64,000 nucleotides of DNA from positions 62,001 to 126,000 of the forward strand of contig JBBRZE010000002.1 in assembly GCA_038236995.1 (NCBI GenBank), in the 5' to 3' direction. The stretch is from JAAFHB01 sp038236995 (GTDB lineage: Bacteria; Bacteroidota; Bacteroidia; Bacteroidales; Prolixibacteraceae). The notes under the pieces were generated by a model, which saw only the letters and a program-made list of their open reading frames with translations, did no database searches and was not told the origin of the DNA. This document shows, one piece after another, positions 17,377 to 26,884 of this stretch. Each line of letters starts with the position of its first letter. Position 1 is the stretch's first letter. A program made the position numbers and the translations under genes.

Positions 17377-19434
17377 TCAGTTTTTAAGTGGAGCTACCCG
17401 GACATTCCTCAGTTCGGCGTTTTCCAGGTGGAAGCTCAGTTTCTTCACTTGGAGGTCCGCGCGGTAGGTGATCATCGTGCGCTTGCCGGCGATCTCAGCA
17501 TCGATGAGTGCACCGCCAAGCTTGTCGTCACTCTTGACGATGACACGGACGGTAAAGGGCTGATCCACACCGATGAGATTCTCGATGGCGTAGTTGACAT
17601 CGCTCGCCGGATTTGTCCCCTCGCGCAGGGACTTCTGCCGTCCAGCGAAGCGGCTCATTGAGCCAGGTCCAAACTGGGCGCAGAGATCCTCCAGACGAAG
17701 CTGCAGTTCGCAGGATCCTTGCTCTCCGTTTTCAGGCAGGAACAAGATGCCAATCTTGCCTTTTTTTGCCTCGGCTGGCTGAACTGTGAACTCCAACAGG
17801 AATGAACGGCTCACCACCGGAAACGTCTTCTCTCCGACTAATGTCTTCGCGAGTGGTTTGGGAGCGCCGGTTTCAGGCATGATTTCCTTCATCCACTTCG
17901 ACCCGATCCTACCGTCGGGCAGTTGCAGCAGGTCACGGATGACCAGATTGCCGCCCCAGCCTCGGATCGTTGTCCAGCCCGCCATGAGGAAGCGGCCAGG
18001 CGCGACCTCCGTGATCGCGGGGACGTTCAGGCCGTCGTAAAAGTCGAGTCCTTTGGCGACAACATCCTCATAAGCCGAGTCGGGCGCGTCAGCAAGTTTC
18101 GACCAGAGGTTCTTGAAGCCGCCGATTATGTAATCGTACTGGCCCCATCGGAAAAAGAACGTGCAGTCGCCCCCGGGAGGAAAGTCCGGACTAATACAGT
18201 ACCAACCACCATCAATTGATTCCGATTCCCAAATGCCCTTTGAGGCATAGTTGGCCATCATCCGCAATTTGCCGCTTGGATCACGATAGACGCTGGGATT
18301 GCGGCATGGATGGAAGAAGGTCCAGGTCTTCTTGAACTTGGAAATGCCATCTTCGCTAACAGAGTAGGTGGAGCCGATGGGTGCGCCGGGTGTAGTGCGG
18401 TCGAAGGTGCCGGTGCGGCCATGCTTCTGGAGCCAGTCCATCTGCGCTGGCAGGGTGGTCTCTTTATCAGGGAAAATGCGCTCGGTGTGAAGGCCATAAG
18501 CAACGCAGAACTTGCCATTGTTAACGAAGGGCGTACCGGTCCCGATGCACTCCCATTGCTCCTCCAGCGGCGTGGCAGCATCATGCTCGATCCAGGTCTT
18601 AAAATCGGCGGTGGAGAGGTGCTCGAAGTAGTGCGCGCCTTTGCCAAACTTGCTCTGATGGTGGCGACGGTCGTAGAGGTAGAAAACGTGGTAGCGACCG
18701 GCGTGGAAAAAGGTCGCCACATCGCCGACCCAAGTGTTGTGGCCTGGCGGAGTCCAGTATTGTACTGGCGCAGTTTTAAGTGTCGTCACAAGCCTCTTTT
18801 CTGGCTTAATAGACGGGAGAAAGAGCGTCGCACTTATTGTCTGCACAGGATCCATCTTCCAGGTGTTATTGCCTGTCCAGCGCGGGTAACCCAGTGGAAA
18901 GTCGTTGTCGAGAAGTTCGCCGTCCACATACATCGTCCAACGTACGCCAGTGAAGCTGAGAACGACCACGTGATTGCCTTCGGGCTGCTTCAGAATCGCG
19001 AGCGGGATGCCGACGGTCATCTCCTTGCCTTCTGGATATTGGGTAGAGTAGAGCATGACAGCCGCCTCGAGCACAGGTACAGAGCCATTGTTCATAGGAA
19101 ATGCCGGGTAGTTCTGTCGCTTGCGGTCGAGCGGGTCGTGTGGTCGAAGGCAAACGCGCAGCACTCCCGGTATGGAGAGGATTTCTTTCTCACGGTCGGC
19201 TTGCCTAAGGTTCACCGTCAGCTTGACTGTGAAGCCCAGGCTGGAATCTACGTACGCGAGAAACTCAGCCTGCGGAGCCTGTACAGAGAGGGTGCTCTGC
19301 GCAGATCGCGTATTGTTGAACAGCCATAACGAGTTCTGCATCTCGATCCTGGCAGTAGTGTGTACCACATCAGCTGCGTAGAGCATGCCTATTTGTGCGA
19401 GCACTAAACTGAGAATGATAGCGAAGTTTTTCAT
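17377..19434 (-). CDS. GH32-like protein with N-terminal beta-sandwich, GC-rich, atypical catalytic residues
   Basis: A 685-residue secreted protein with a signal peptide ending near LYAA. Residues 30-210 look like a laminin-G/concanavalin-type beta-sandwich (RWTMYVDGELL), followed by a GH32/GH43-like propeller. Aligned by eye with the 23559-25043 protein, the nucleophile Asp is kept (D238 in WVGD), the RDP Asp becomes N379 (CRNPSV), and the acid/base Glu becomes D423 (GGDCTFF). A later RDP (residues 384-386) aligns outside the motif. Base composition is sharply different: 37 of 60 bases are G or C at 17461-17520, against 14 of 60 at 23581-23640. Transfer from a GC-rich donor is likely. Activity on fructan is uncertain. 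Confidence 0.75.
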   Translation of the reverse strand: MKNFAIILSLVLAQIGMLYAADVVHTTARIEMQNSLWLFNNTRSAQSTLSVQAPQAEFLAYVDSSLGFTVKLTVNLRQADREKEILSIPGVLRVCLRPHDPLDRKRQNYPAFPMNNGSVPVLEAAVMLYSTQYPEGKEMTVGIPLAILKQPEGNHVVVLSFTGVRWTMYVDGELLDNDFPLGYPRWTGNNTWKMDPVQTISATLFLPSIKPEKRLVTTLKTAPVQYWTPPGHNTWVGDVATFFHAGRYHVFYLYDRRHHQSKFGKGAHYFEHLSTADFKTWIEHDAATPLEEQWECIGTGTPFVNNGKFCVAYGLHTERIFPDKETTLPAQMDWLQKHGRTGTFDRTTPGAPIGSTYSVSEDGISKFKKTWTFFHPCRNPSVYRDPSGKLRMMANYASKGIWESESIDGGWYCISPDFPPGGDCTFFFRWGQYDYIIGGFKNLWSKLADAPDSAYEDVVAKGLDFYDGLNVPAITEVAPGRFLMAGWTTIRGWGGNLVIRDLLQLPDGRIGSKWMKEIMPETGAPKPLAKTLVGEKTFPVVSRSFLLEFTVQPAEAKKGKIGILFLPENGEQGSCELQLRLEDLCAQFGPGSMSRFAGRQKSLREGTNPASDVNYAIENLIGVDQPFTVRVIVKSDDKLGGALIDAEIAGKRTMITYRADLQVKKLSFHLENAELRNVRVAPLKN

Positions 19435-19715
19435 TTTTGTATCTTTGTATTTTATAATTAGTTGTCAAATATCTGATTAAGTGTTTTCGGAGATTCCGAA
19501 ACAGAGGTAGGCATCAATCATCGACTACGTTTTCTGGAGCCGATATCGAAGGCGCTCTTTTAAAGCTCTTCAAGCGCTTTTTCTCCTCCGTATATATTGT
19601 TACATATCGCTAAGTATATGTATTACTATTACTTAGCATCAGCAAATAAATGCGCCATTGTATTATTCTTATTACTTATTTTAGCCATTACTTATTTCTC
19701 TTCGAAAATAAGACC

Positions 19716-20810
19716 TTATACTGAAACTAAAGGAGGAAGGCAAACAAGCATTTCCATTACATCTTGCGTACTAAATTCCATTTCCTTTATCGTTGCTGGT
19801 ATCAGAAAGTAATCTGATTTTTTCAGTTGCCTTACTCCTTCTGTCCACTTAAGCGTCCCGTTACCTTTTACAATTACAATAATTGCAAATTCAGAAGGTA
19901 ACGTTAATTTAGTGTTTCCCATGACAAAAACTTTCCATAAGCCAAATGATTTTGTGTGCTGACTTCCTATTAGTTCAACAATCTTTAAACCATCTTTCTC
20001 TTCTAAAATAGTGTTAGATGCAGAAACCCTATTCATAAGATCATCTTTGGAATATCCGATATAATCAAATACCTGTAAACCTTCTTCTGGCTGAAGGTTA
20101 CCCCACATATCTGTATTGCTTAACTTTATATCTGCACAATAATTTTCCGGTTGAATAACCCAATCACTGGGTTCCTGAACTTCAAGCATAAAAACACCTG
20201 GGCCAATCGCATGGGGCATACGACCAGGTACATAGTAGGTCTCGTCTGGATGCACTTGAATTTTGTGAAGCATATCTATCATTTTTGGAATGTTCTGTTC
20301 AGAAACCGCATTGGCAAAAGCCGCAGGATCTATGCCAGACTTAAACCCAAGCAATATGTATGGTTCTTCATTTTCAATTTTTCGGGTGGAGATAATATGC
20401 CAGCATTCAGTTTTTCCAAAAGATGAGTTAAAAAGCTTTTGAGAAGTCTCGGCATCTGGATGACATTGTATAGGCAGCCGAACAGCTGAATCAAGGTACT
20501 TGCACAATATTGCAGTATTATCACCATACTTTTCATAGTGCTTTTTACCCAAAATCAGAGGTCCATCTTTTGATAATATTTTCTGCAAAGTTGTACTCTC
20601 ACCGTCAGTAGTAACAATTTTGGATAAACCCTCATCTGGATTTTGCGTATGATCTCCGTTATTTGCTTTAACAATTGATGCAAGCCATTCTTCAGGAAAA
20701 TGTCCATCAGACTCGGCTTCATCCCCGGCAAATTGATCCAACAACTTACCACCGGTATAAAGTCTCCATACTCTGTTAGTAGAGAAAAACAAGGGTTGGT
20801 TATTTTTCAT
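19716..20810 (-). CDS. manA: Class I mannose-6-phosphate isomerase
   Basis: Zinc-dependent cupin isomerase interconverting mannose-6-phosphate and fructose-6-phosphate in the cytoplasm. It is 364 residues long and has no signal peptide. The metal-ligand motifs are visible: QCHPD near residue 117, the Glu of FGKTE near residue 133, and the His of MPHAIG near residue 200. FMLEVQEPSDWVIQPE is typical of class I enzymes. It sits inside the fructan locus after the MFS porter gene, on the same strand, 243 bases downstream. It could feed fructose-derived carbon into mannose-6-phosphate, or serve mannose released by another enzyme. The 281 bases after it precede the GC-rich GH32-like gene and hold only a weak GCGCT/AGCGC hairpin near 19550. 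Confidence 0.88.
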   Translation of the reverse strand: MKNNQPLFFSTNRVWRLYTGGKLLDQFAGDEAESDGHFPEEWLASIVKANNGDHTQNPDEGLSKIVTTDGESTTLQKILSKDGPLILGKKHYEKYGDNTAILCKYLDSAVRLPIQCHPDAETSQKLFNSSFGKTECWHIISTRKIENEEPYILLGFKSGIDPAAFANAVSEQNIPKMIDMLHKIQVHPDETYYVPGRMPHAIGPGVFMLEVQEPSDWVIQPENYCADIKLSNTDMWGNLQPEEGLQVFDYIGYSKDDLMNRVSASNTILEEKDGLKIVELIGSQHTKSFGLWKVFVMGNTKLTLPSEFAIIVIVKGNGTLKWTEGVRQLKKSDYFLIPATIKEMEFSTQDVMEMLVCLPPLVSV

Positions 20811-21053
20811 GTTTTTTAATTTATGTGAACAATTAAAATGTCAAAAATTGGATATTCAAATAAACGGATATTTAAAAATCTGAAATTGTAATGCTTGCAA
20901 TGGATAACCTGCAATAGTTTTAATGAAGTTTATTCGTTTGCATTATCAGGGACAAACTTTCCAATGTCGGTATCCGAATTATCTTCAATTTCGCGATCTA
21001 TTTTACCAATAGATTTTGTATGGTTTTAATACTAAAATTTCACTTTATTTGAC

Positions 21054-22433
21054 TTAATGAGATACATTTTTTACTCCCAATTTTACCTCCAATTGTTCAA
21101 GTGGAACTCCTTTTGTTTCTACAAAAAAGAACCAGACTACAAAAAATTGGACTATCATCATTGTTCCTCCAAAAATGAATGGTATAGCCAATCCAACTTT
21201 AGGAACCGAAACGATTACAGGATATACTTGTGCCGCAATAGCAGCCAATCCCCAATGAGTAAAACTTCCTAAAGATTGTCCCTTGCTTCTAACTTTATTT
21301 GGAAAGACTTCACTGATGTATACCCATATAACGGCTCCTTGTGAGAATGAAAAGAACAGAATAAATGTGGCCACACTCCACGGAAACAATTCTGTTAAAT
21401 TTCTTGTCCAAGCAATATAGGCGCATAAAGCCAATGGGATAGCAGAGCCCCATGATCCAATCAGTAATAGCTTTTTCCTGCCAATTTTATCTATTATTAA
21501 AAGAGCAATGGTAACAGCTATTACATTCGCAACACCAATTAGTACCGGTTGAAATTTACCTCCAAAACTGGCCCCGATCTCGTTCAGTGTATCATTGAGA
21601 TAATATAGAAAGCCGTTCACAAAGGATAGTTGATTAAATGCTGCAATTCCTATTCCTAAAAATATTGGATACCGATATTTTCGTTGAAATAGATTTTCAC
21701 TTTCTTTTATAGGGCTGTTTACAAATGATTCTTTAATCTCAGCCAATTCCTCTGCAACTCTCAATTCACCAATCTGGACTAATACATTTTCAGCTTCTTG
21801 AAACTTTTGAACCGAAACAAGCCAACGAGGGCTCCGCGGTATTGTAAACAACATACCGGTAAAAAGAAGTGCAGGAATACATCCTACCCCAAACATTATC
21901 CGCCATTGCAGATGGATAATATCGAAATCAAACACCTCGATCAAAGCATTGGATAAATACGCAACTAAAATTCCCAAACAGACATTAAATTGAAATAGAA
22001 TGACAAGACGTCCTCTTAGTTTTGCTGGTGAAATTTCTGCAATATACATTGGCCCTAAAACAGACGAACCTCCTATTCCGATGCCTCCTATAAACCGAAA
22101 TACACATAATGACCAAAAGTCCCAGGCAAATGCACAACCTAACGCTGATATAAAGAACAAAACACCCAATATCTTTAAACTGTCTCTTCTTCCCCAAAGG
22201 TCCCCTGGTTTTGATACAATTATAGTTCCAAGAATTGTTCCTATTAAGGCCGATGACACTACAAATCCCATTGACCATTCAGATAATTGAAATAGGGATT
22301 TTATAGAAGAAGTAGTCCCCGAAATTACCGCTGTATCAAAACCAAATAACAACCCTCCTAATGAGGCAACTATTGCTGCTCTTATTAATGTACCGGTAAT
22401 TTTATATTCTTTCACTTTTTTTAAACTATTCAT
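21054..22433 (-). CDS. MFS sugar porter
   Basis: Inner-membrane proton-sugar symporter or facilitator of the MFS sugar-porter family (XylE/GLUT-like). It has 459 residues and 12 predicted helices. Family landmarks are GFDTAVISG in helix 1, the loop motif PGDLWGRRDS, PRSPRWL before the central loop, DKIGRKKLL after helix 8, and YISEVFPNKVRSKGQS in the second half. It lies between the sugar kinase and the isomerase, so uptake of free fructose released by periplasmic GH32 enzymes is the natural inference. Hexose specificity cannot be assigned from sequence. Confidence 0.9.
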   Translation of the reverse strand: MNSLKKVKEYKITGTLIRAAIVASLGGLLFGFDTAVISGTTSSIKSLFQLSEWSMGFVVSSALIGTILGTIIVSKPGDLWGRRDSLKILGVLFFISALGCAFAWDFWSLCVFRFIGGIGIGGSSVLGPMYIAEISPAKLRGRLVILFQFNVCLGILVAYLSNALIEVFDFDIIHLQWRIMFGVGCIPALLFTGMLFTIPRSPRWLVSVQKFQEAENVLVQIGELRVAEELAEIKESFVNSPIKESENLFQRKYRYPIFLGIGIAAFNQLSFVNGFLYYLNDTLNEIGASFGGKFQPVLIGVANVIAVTIALLIIDKIGRKKLLLIGSWGSAIPLALCAYIAWTRNLTELFPWSVATFILFFSFSQGAVIWVYISEVFPNKVRSKGQSLGSFTHWGLAAIAAQVYPVIVSVPKVGLAIPFIFGGTMMIVQFFVVWFFFVETKGVPLEQLEVKLGVKNVSH

Positions 22434-22574
22434 TTTTAATATTTATTTAGTCATCAATCTCACAATTATATTCAAGGGTGTCCAACAATGAATCAGTTGT
22501 CAAAACACATTCACACAATAGTAAATAAGCTGATATGCTTGTAATTGATCATTTAAAGCCAAAATTTCAGATTA

Positions 22575-23552
22575 TTAAAATGGTTGCGACTCTGAAGATA
22601 TCTCAGCTAAACAAAGTGCTGCCATATCGCCAATATTCTCCGATAATCCCGGAGGAACGATTTGACATGCTTTTTGCGATTGAGGTATTGCCTCTTGCTC
22701 TATCATTTCATACATAAATGGGGCTATTAGTTCTGTTGCCCTACCATAAATACTCCCCAGAATAATAAGTTCAGGATTAAGCACATCTATTAAAATTGAT
22801 AATCCTTTTCCTAAATATTGGGCACAGGTTTTATAAACATCAATTGCAACGGGATCTCCATTGTAAGCTGCAGCGGCAACTATCTTAGCTGTCAATAATG
22901 GCAGATCTTCCAGCGAATTGCAGAAGGAAACTTTTTCTCCTAATTGTATCTTCTGTCTTACTTTCAGTTGAGCCAGTTGTGCGATTCCACCTCCGCTACA
23001 AAATCCTTCAAATGATCCCGCTTTACCAAATCCGGCTGGTCCCATATCTGCCAATCTCATGTGTCCAACTTCCCCTGCCAAATCTGATACACCTGAATAA
23101 AGTTTGCCATCAAGAATGAGACCTGCTCCCATTCCAGTACCAAAAGTTAAAAAAATGATACTTTGGAATCCTTTTCCTGCACCGTATTTCCATTCTGCAA
23201 CTGCTCCTGCATTGGCATCATTTTGCAATAGTGAAAGTTTTCCAAACCGCTTATTGCACAGATCAACAATTGGGATATTATCCCATCCAGGCAAGTTTGG
23301 CGGAGATAAGATAATCCCTCTTTTACTACTTAAAGGTCCTCCGCAACTTATTCCAATTCCCTCAATTTCATTTTTAGGGATAGAATGTTTTTGCAATAAA
23401 CTTTCAGCCGTTAAAAATAAACTTTCAATCATATCATAAGCGGGCTTATCAGTCGGCATACTTTGCTTATCGATGATATTTATCTGTTCATGAACTTTTT
23501 TGCCCAAAATGACAGCACTTTTTGTACCGCCGATATCAAATCCTAATAGCAT
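22575..23552 (-). CDS. ROK-family sugar kinase, likely fructokinase
   Basis: Cytoplasmic sugar kinase of the ROK family, 325 residues and full length. The N-terminal ATP motif is GFDIGGTKSAVILG. The substrate and catalytic region is QNDANAGAVAEW with the catalytic Asp, then FLTFGTGMGAGLI, the EVGHMRL metal and sugar site, and the CSGGG segment where classical ROK proteins have a zinc-binding Cys cluster. It starts 6 bases after the GH32 stop at 23559, so it is cotranscribed. In a fructan locus it most likely makes fructose-6-phosphate. Glucokinase is the alternative. Confidence 0.85.
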   Translation of the reverse strand: MLLGFDIGGTKSAVILGKKVHEQINIIDKQSMPTDKPAYDMIESLFLTAESLLQKHSIPKNEIEGIGISCGGPLSSKRGIILSPPNLPGWDNIPIVDLCNKRFGKLSLLQNDANAGAVAEWKYGAGKGFQSIIFLTFGTGMGAGLILDGKLYSGVSDLAGEVGHMRLADMGPAGFGKAGSFEGFCSGGGIAQLAQLKVRQKIQLGEKVSFCNSLEDLPLLTAKIVAAAAYNGDPVAIDVYKTCAQYLGKGLSILIDVLNPELIILGSIYGRATELIAPFMYEMIEQEAIPQSQKACQIVPPGLSENIGDMAALCLAEISSESQPF

Positions 23553-23558
23553 ATGTTG

Positions 23559-25043
23559 TTAAATATTAGATATAATAGGGTATATTTTAATGTTCTTAAA
23601 TATCGCTTTACCATGTTTTGCATAAAAACAGATTGATTCACCTTTTCTCTCTATCAGGCGGTTTACAATGCATCGCTGCTCATTGATAGATACGTCAATA
23701 ATATCATCTTTCATAATAATATCCACTTTGAAAGGTTTATCCAACCCTGAAACTGCATCTATTTTGGTATTCGCTAACAAGACAGTTTGTTTATTTGCTG
23801 AAAAACTCAATTTGTACCCCTCTGATGCTTTATCTGTAGATCGCAGATACAATCCCAAATCCTCATTTGTTCCAAGAGGACTAACTTCAAAAGTAATTCG
23901 ACAATTTACAGGTACATTACCCGAATGCAAAGAACCGATTGAACCCAATGCCTCAATTATATATTCGTTGTCACTCATTTTTTTGGCTTTTTGGTCCGGA
24001 ATGAGTTCAAGATTTAATACTTTTCCTGTTTTAGGAATCACCTCTTTTGGAAATTTAGTTGTCAATGTACCGTCTTTCAACTGGATGACCTCTCTTAACA
24101 AAATACAACCTCCAAATCGTTCATCCCCATTGTCCTTATTGTCACTTTTGCTGGGTATCCACGATGCAGCGATTCTTCTTCCGTTGGGGAATTCGGCTGT
24201 TTTCACAACATTAGACCAGTCTTCATCAAAAGCTTGAAATTTTGGCTCTACCCACGGGCCAAAAGGCTTTCTTGACATTAAATAAGGTGTGTTTCCACCT
24301 TGACTATACAATAAATAATACCAATCATTCCATTTGAAATAGTCTGGACACTCAGGAACATCTCTCTGTCCTGTGAGAATTGGATCATTCACTTTCCAGG
24401 TTTTTATATCCTTAGAGGTCAGATGGACAAGGACACCTTGATTACTATCAACTGAATAGTCCTTTTCTGTTCTGCTTGAAACCAACAAATGAAAAACACC
24501 AGAGCTGTCTATAATTACTTTAGGATCTCTGAAATCGCGTTTATTGTATCCGGGTGCTGATGTGTAAAATGGATTTGGTTTCTGCTTCTGAAAGTGAATT
24601 GCGTCGCTACTGGTTGCGTAGCTTAATTGTTCATTAACTTTTCCTTCTTTGTCCAAAAGCCTTGTGGCATAAAATGCGTAGAATTTTTTGCCGTCGTATG
24701 CAACCGAACCAGTACAAATGGACTTCTCCCATTCTTCATCGATACCAATAACAATGGGATAGTTCGTCCAATGTATTAAATCTTTTGTTGTACTAAGTGC
24801 CCACTGATGCCCACCCAGGCCATTTAATGCTGAATGATGTCCTGAATCCAATAGCCAATAAAGATAATAGGTTCCATTATGGTAGTAGGGGATGCAATCG
24901 CCGACGAATAAATTATTCCCTTTAGGAGTAAAATATTGGATATTCTCCTTCGATTGTATTGTGGGATCATAATTAACACTAAGCTGTGCTAATGCACAGT
25001 TTACGCAAACTGTTAAAAAAAATAAAACTGTTATGCCTCTCAT
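23559..25043 (-). CDS. GH32 fructan hydrolase, divergent subtype, secreted
   Basis: Family 32 enzyme, 494 residues, with a signal peptide ending at ALAQ (residue 20). The usual WMNDPNG is replaced by NNLFVGDCIPYY, keeping the nucleophile as D49. The other catalytic positions are intact: D173 in DFRDPKV and acid/base E231 in VPECPDYF. The C-terminal beta-sandwich is complete. Like the 17377-19434 protein it belongs to the branch with the VGD motif, but its triad is canonical, so it is probably active. It lies 86 bases from the next GH32 gene upstream, in the middle of the fructan operon. Confidence 0.88.
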   Translation of the reverse strand: MRGITVLFFLTVCVNCALAQLSVNYDPTIQSKENIQYFTPKGNNLFVGDCIPYYHNGTYYLYWLLDSGHHSALNGLGGHQWALSTTKDLIHWTNYPIVIGIDEEWEKSICTGSVAYDGKKFYAFYATRLLDKEGKVNEQLSYATSSDAIHFQKQKPNPFYTSAPGYNKRDFRDPKVIIDSSGVFHLLVSSRTEKDYSVDSNQGVLVHLTSKDIKTWKVNDPILTGQRDVPECPDYFKWNDWYYLLYSQGGNTPYLMSRKPFGPWVEPKFQAFDEDWSNVVKTAEFPNGRRIAASWIPSKSDNKDNGDERFGGCILLREVIQLKDGTLTTKFPKEVIPKTGKVLNLELIPDQKAKKMSDNEYIIEALGSIGSLHSGNVPVNCRITFEVSPLGTNEDLGLYLRSTDKASEGYKLSFSANKQTVLLANTKIDAVSGLDKPFKVDIIMKDDIIDVSINEQRCIVNRLIERKGESICFYAKHGKAIFKNIKIYPIISNI

Positions 25044-25129
25044 AATTAATTATTTAAATAATTCATGTGTTTTTCAAAGTATATGTCTCATAATTTGGAA
25101 CTTACTTTTTTTTAAGGGATAAAACCCCG

Positions 25130-26812
25130 TCATAATACGCTCTCCCAAATTGATTTCATTGGATAGACCTTCAGACTTTTCACATCAATTCTATTTCCGA
25201 AGAATTTAAAACCTTCTTTGTTTTTCGGATCATTCTTTCGTTCAATTGCATATGAGAATGCCCCACCATCGACAAATACCTCTATTGAAGTTTTGTCAAT
25301 AATAATATCGACACTTATTTCCATACTTGTCCGGTCTTCAGGTGTATAGAATAATCCATTAATTAGATTGAAGTTCATGTCGTATTTAAATATGCACTGG
25401 CCAAATAAATTAATTCCGGCCTCAGTTGAATGAGATAACTTAATAGTGGTCTTAATCCGAATACTGGCAGCATTATTAAATTGTTGTAATAATTCTGATG
25501 CTTTGTCTGCCTCAAGCCCAGTCCACGAATATTCTTTTTCTTGTAGCATATCGACTTCTTTTACCGGAACATTAAACATTCTAATACCCTCTTTGGTGGT
25601 ACGCAGTGTAAGCTCGGTAGGCAACAGCATCAGGTTATTAAAAGTCTTTCCCGGTTGTGGAATTCGGCCCCATCCAATTTGGATACGTCTTCCATCAGAA
25701 ACAGGAATATTATCGAATGTCATAGCCGCATAAAGGGCTCCATTGCCGTAATAGTACTTACCTGTTTCGGGTGTAAAGGTTTTTCCATCAAATCTTCCGG
25801 TCATATAAGTTCCTGAGGCGCCATACATAACCCATTTTTTATTATTTATATTTCCATCAACTGCCAATTCAAAGAACTGCGGACATTCCCAAAAGCCAGT
25901 CGTGTGACTTTCATACTTCCAATCTTTCAGATTACTTGATGTATATATTGAATTTCCATCACGTTCAAATAAGACCATAACCCAGTTTTTTGTTGGCTGA
26001 TACCAAAATACTTTCGGGTCACGAAGATCCTGAGTGTTCCATTTTGCTTTAGAATCTATTACAGGGTTGCCTTCATATTTTGTAAAAGTGCGTCCTTTGT
26101 CAAGGCTGTATGCAATGCATTGTCTCTGATTGTCTGAACTATTTGCGGTATATATGGCGATCATGGGAGGAATACCATCTTTGCCGAAACCAGAAGTGTT
26201 GTTATAATCAATTACAGCGGTACCCGAAAAAATTGATCCCAATTTATCCGGAAACATAACAACGGGTAATTCTTTCCAGTGAATGAGGTCTCTACTCACA
26301 GCATGTCCCCAACTCATATTTTCCCATTCGCTTTCAAATGGATTATGCTGGTAAAAAAGATGATATTCTCCTTCGTAATAAACCATTCCATTTGGATCAT
26401 TGATCCAGCCACGTTTTGTAGTAAAGTGAATCTGCGGGCGACTGCTCTCTTTGTACAGACTATCCTGACCGGCAATTAAATCATCCTGATAGATTTTGCC
26501 TAATCCCTCAGAATTGCCAGCATATTTAATTTTGAGAACTTTTCCAATAAAAGGGGTAACATTATAAAACACCCAATAATCAGGTTTAGAAGGGGCTAAG
26601 CGAATTACAAAGTCCAATTCCGGCTTCCCGTCTACCTCAAAACTCATTTTTTCCCGATTTACTTTTTGTGAAACTGGCAGATTTAGATACTGCTTCGAGA
26701 TTTTTATAGACAAATCGTGTGTTGTAGAAATGCTGCTTGTTTGGCTTGAAGCGTTACAAGTGTAGGCAAGTACCATAACAGAAACTGCAATAAATCTTTT
26801 AATTGAACTCAT
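25130..26812 (-). CDS. GH32 fructan hydrolase with N-terminal DUF4980-type domain
   Basis: Secreted or periplasmic fructanase, 560 residues. The signal peptide ends near ASSQ (residue 24). Residues 30-115 form the small beta domain (DUF4980-like) seen in Bacteroides levanases and inulinases. The GH32 core has a full triad: D139 in WINDPNG, D265 in LRDPKVFW and E309 in FWECPQFF. A beta-sandwich with the characteristic IEVFVDGGAFS closes the protein. It is the most canonical enzyme of the locus and likely an exo-acting fructosidase. The 72 bases to the pseudoenzyme gene hold no promoter-like box. Confidence 0.93.
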   Translation of the reverse strand: MSSIKRFIAVSVMVLAYTCNASSQTSSISTTHDLSIKISKQYLNLPVSQKVNREKMSFEVDGKPELDFVIRLAPSKPDYWVFYNVTPFIGKVLKIKYAGNSEGLGKIYQDDLIAGQDSLYKESSRPQIHFTTKRGWINDPNGMVYYEGEYHLFYQHNPFESEWENMSWGHAVSRDLIHWKELPVVMFPDKLGSIFSGTAVIDYNNTSGFGKDGIPPMIAIYTANSSDNQRQCIAYSLDKGRTFTKYEGNPVIDSKAKWNTQDLRDPKVFWYQPTKNWVMVLFERDGNSIYTSSNLKDWKYESHTTGFWECPQFFELAVDGNINNKKWVMYGASGTYMTGRFDGKTFTPETGKYYYGNGALYAAMTFDNIPVSDGRRIQIGWGRIPQPGKTFNNLMLLPTELTLRTTKEGIRMFNVPVKEVDMLQEKEYSWTGLEADKASELLQQFNNAASIRIKTTIKLSHSTEAGINLFGQCIFKYDMNFNLINGLFYTPEDRTSMEISVDIIIDKTSIEVFVDGGAFSYAIERKNDPKNKEGFKFFGNRIDVKSLKVYPMKSIWESVL

Positions 26813-26884
26813 CGTAATAATTTACTTTTAAAGTGTAAAAACCCAGAATGTGAAATTTTCCTTGTGTTATTTAATTCTGCAATT

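Noticed and set aside
18310..19329. A 339-codon open frame on the plus strand
   Set aside because: It lies fully opposite the GC-rich GH32-like gene; high GC removes stops from antisense frames, and the translation has no domain features.
19597..19812. A 71-codon hydrophobic frame on the plus strand
   Set aside because: Overlaps the 3' end of manA on the opposite strand and looks like a chance AT-rich frame.
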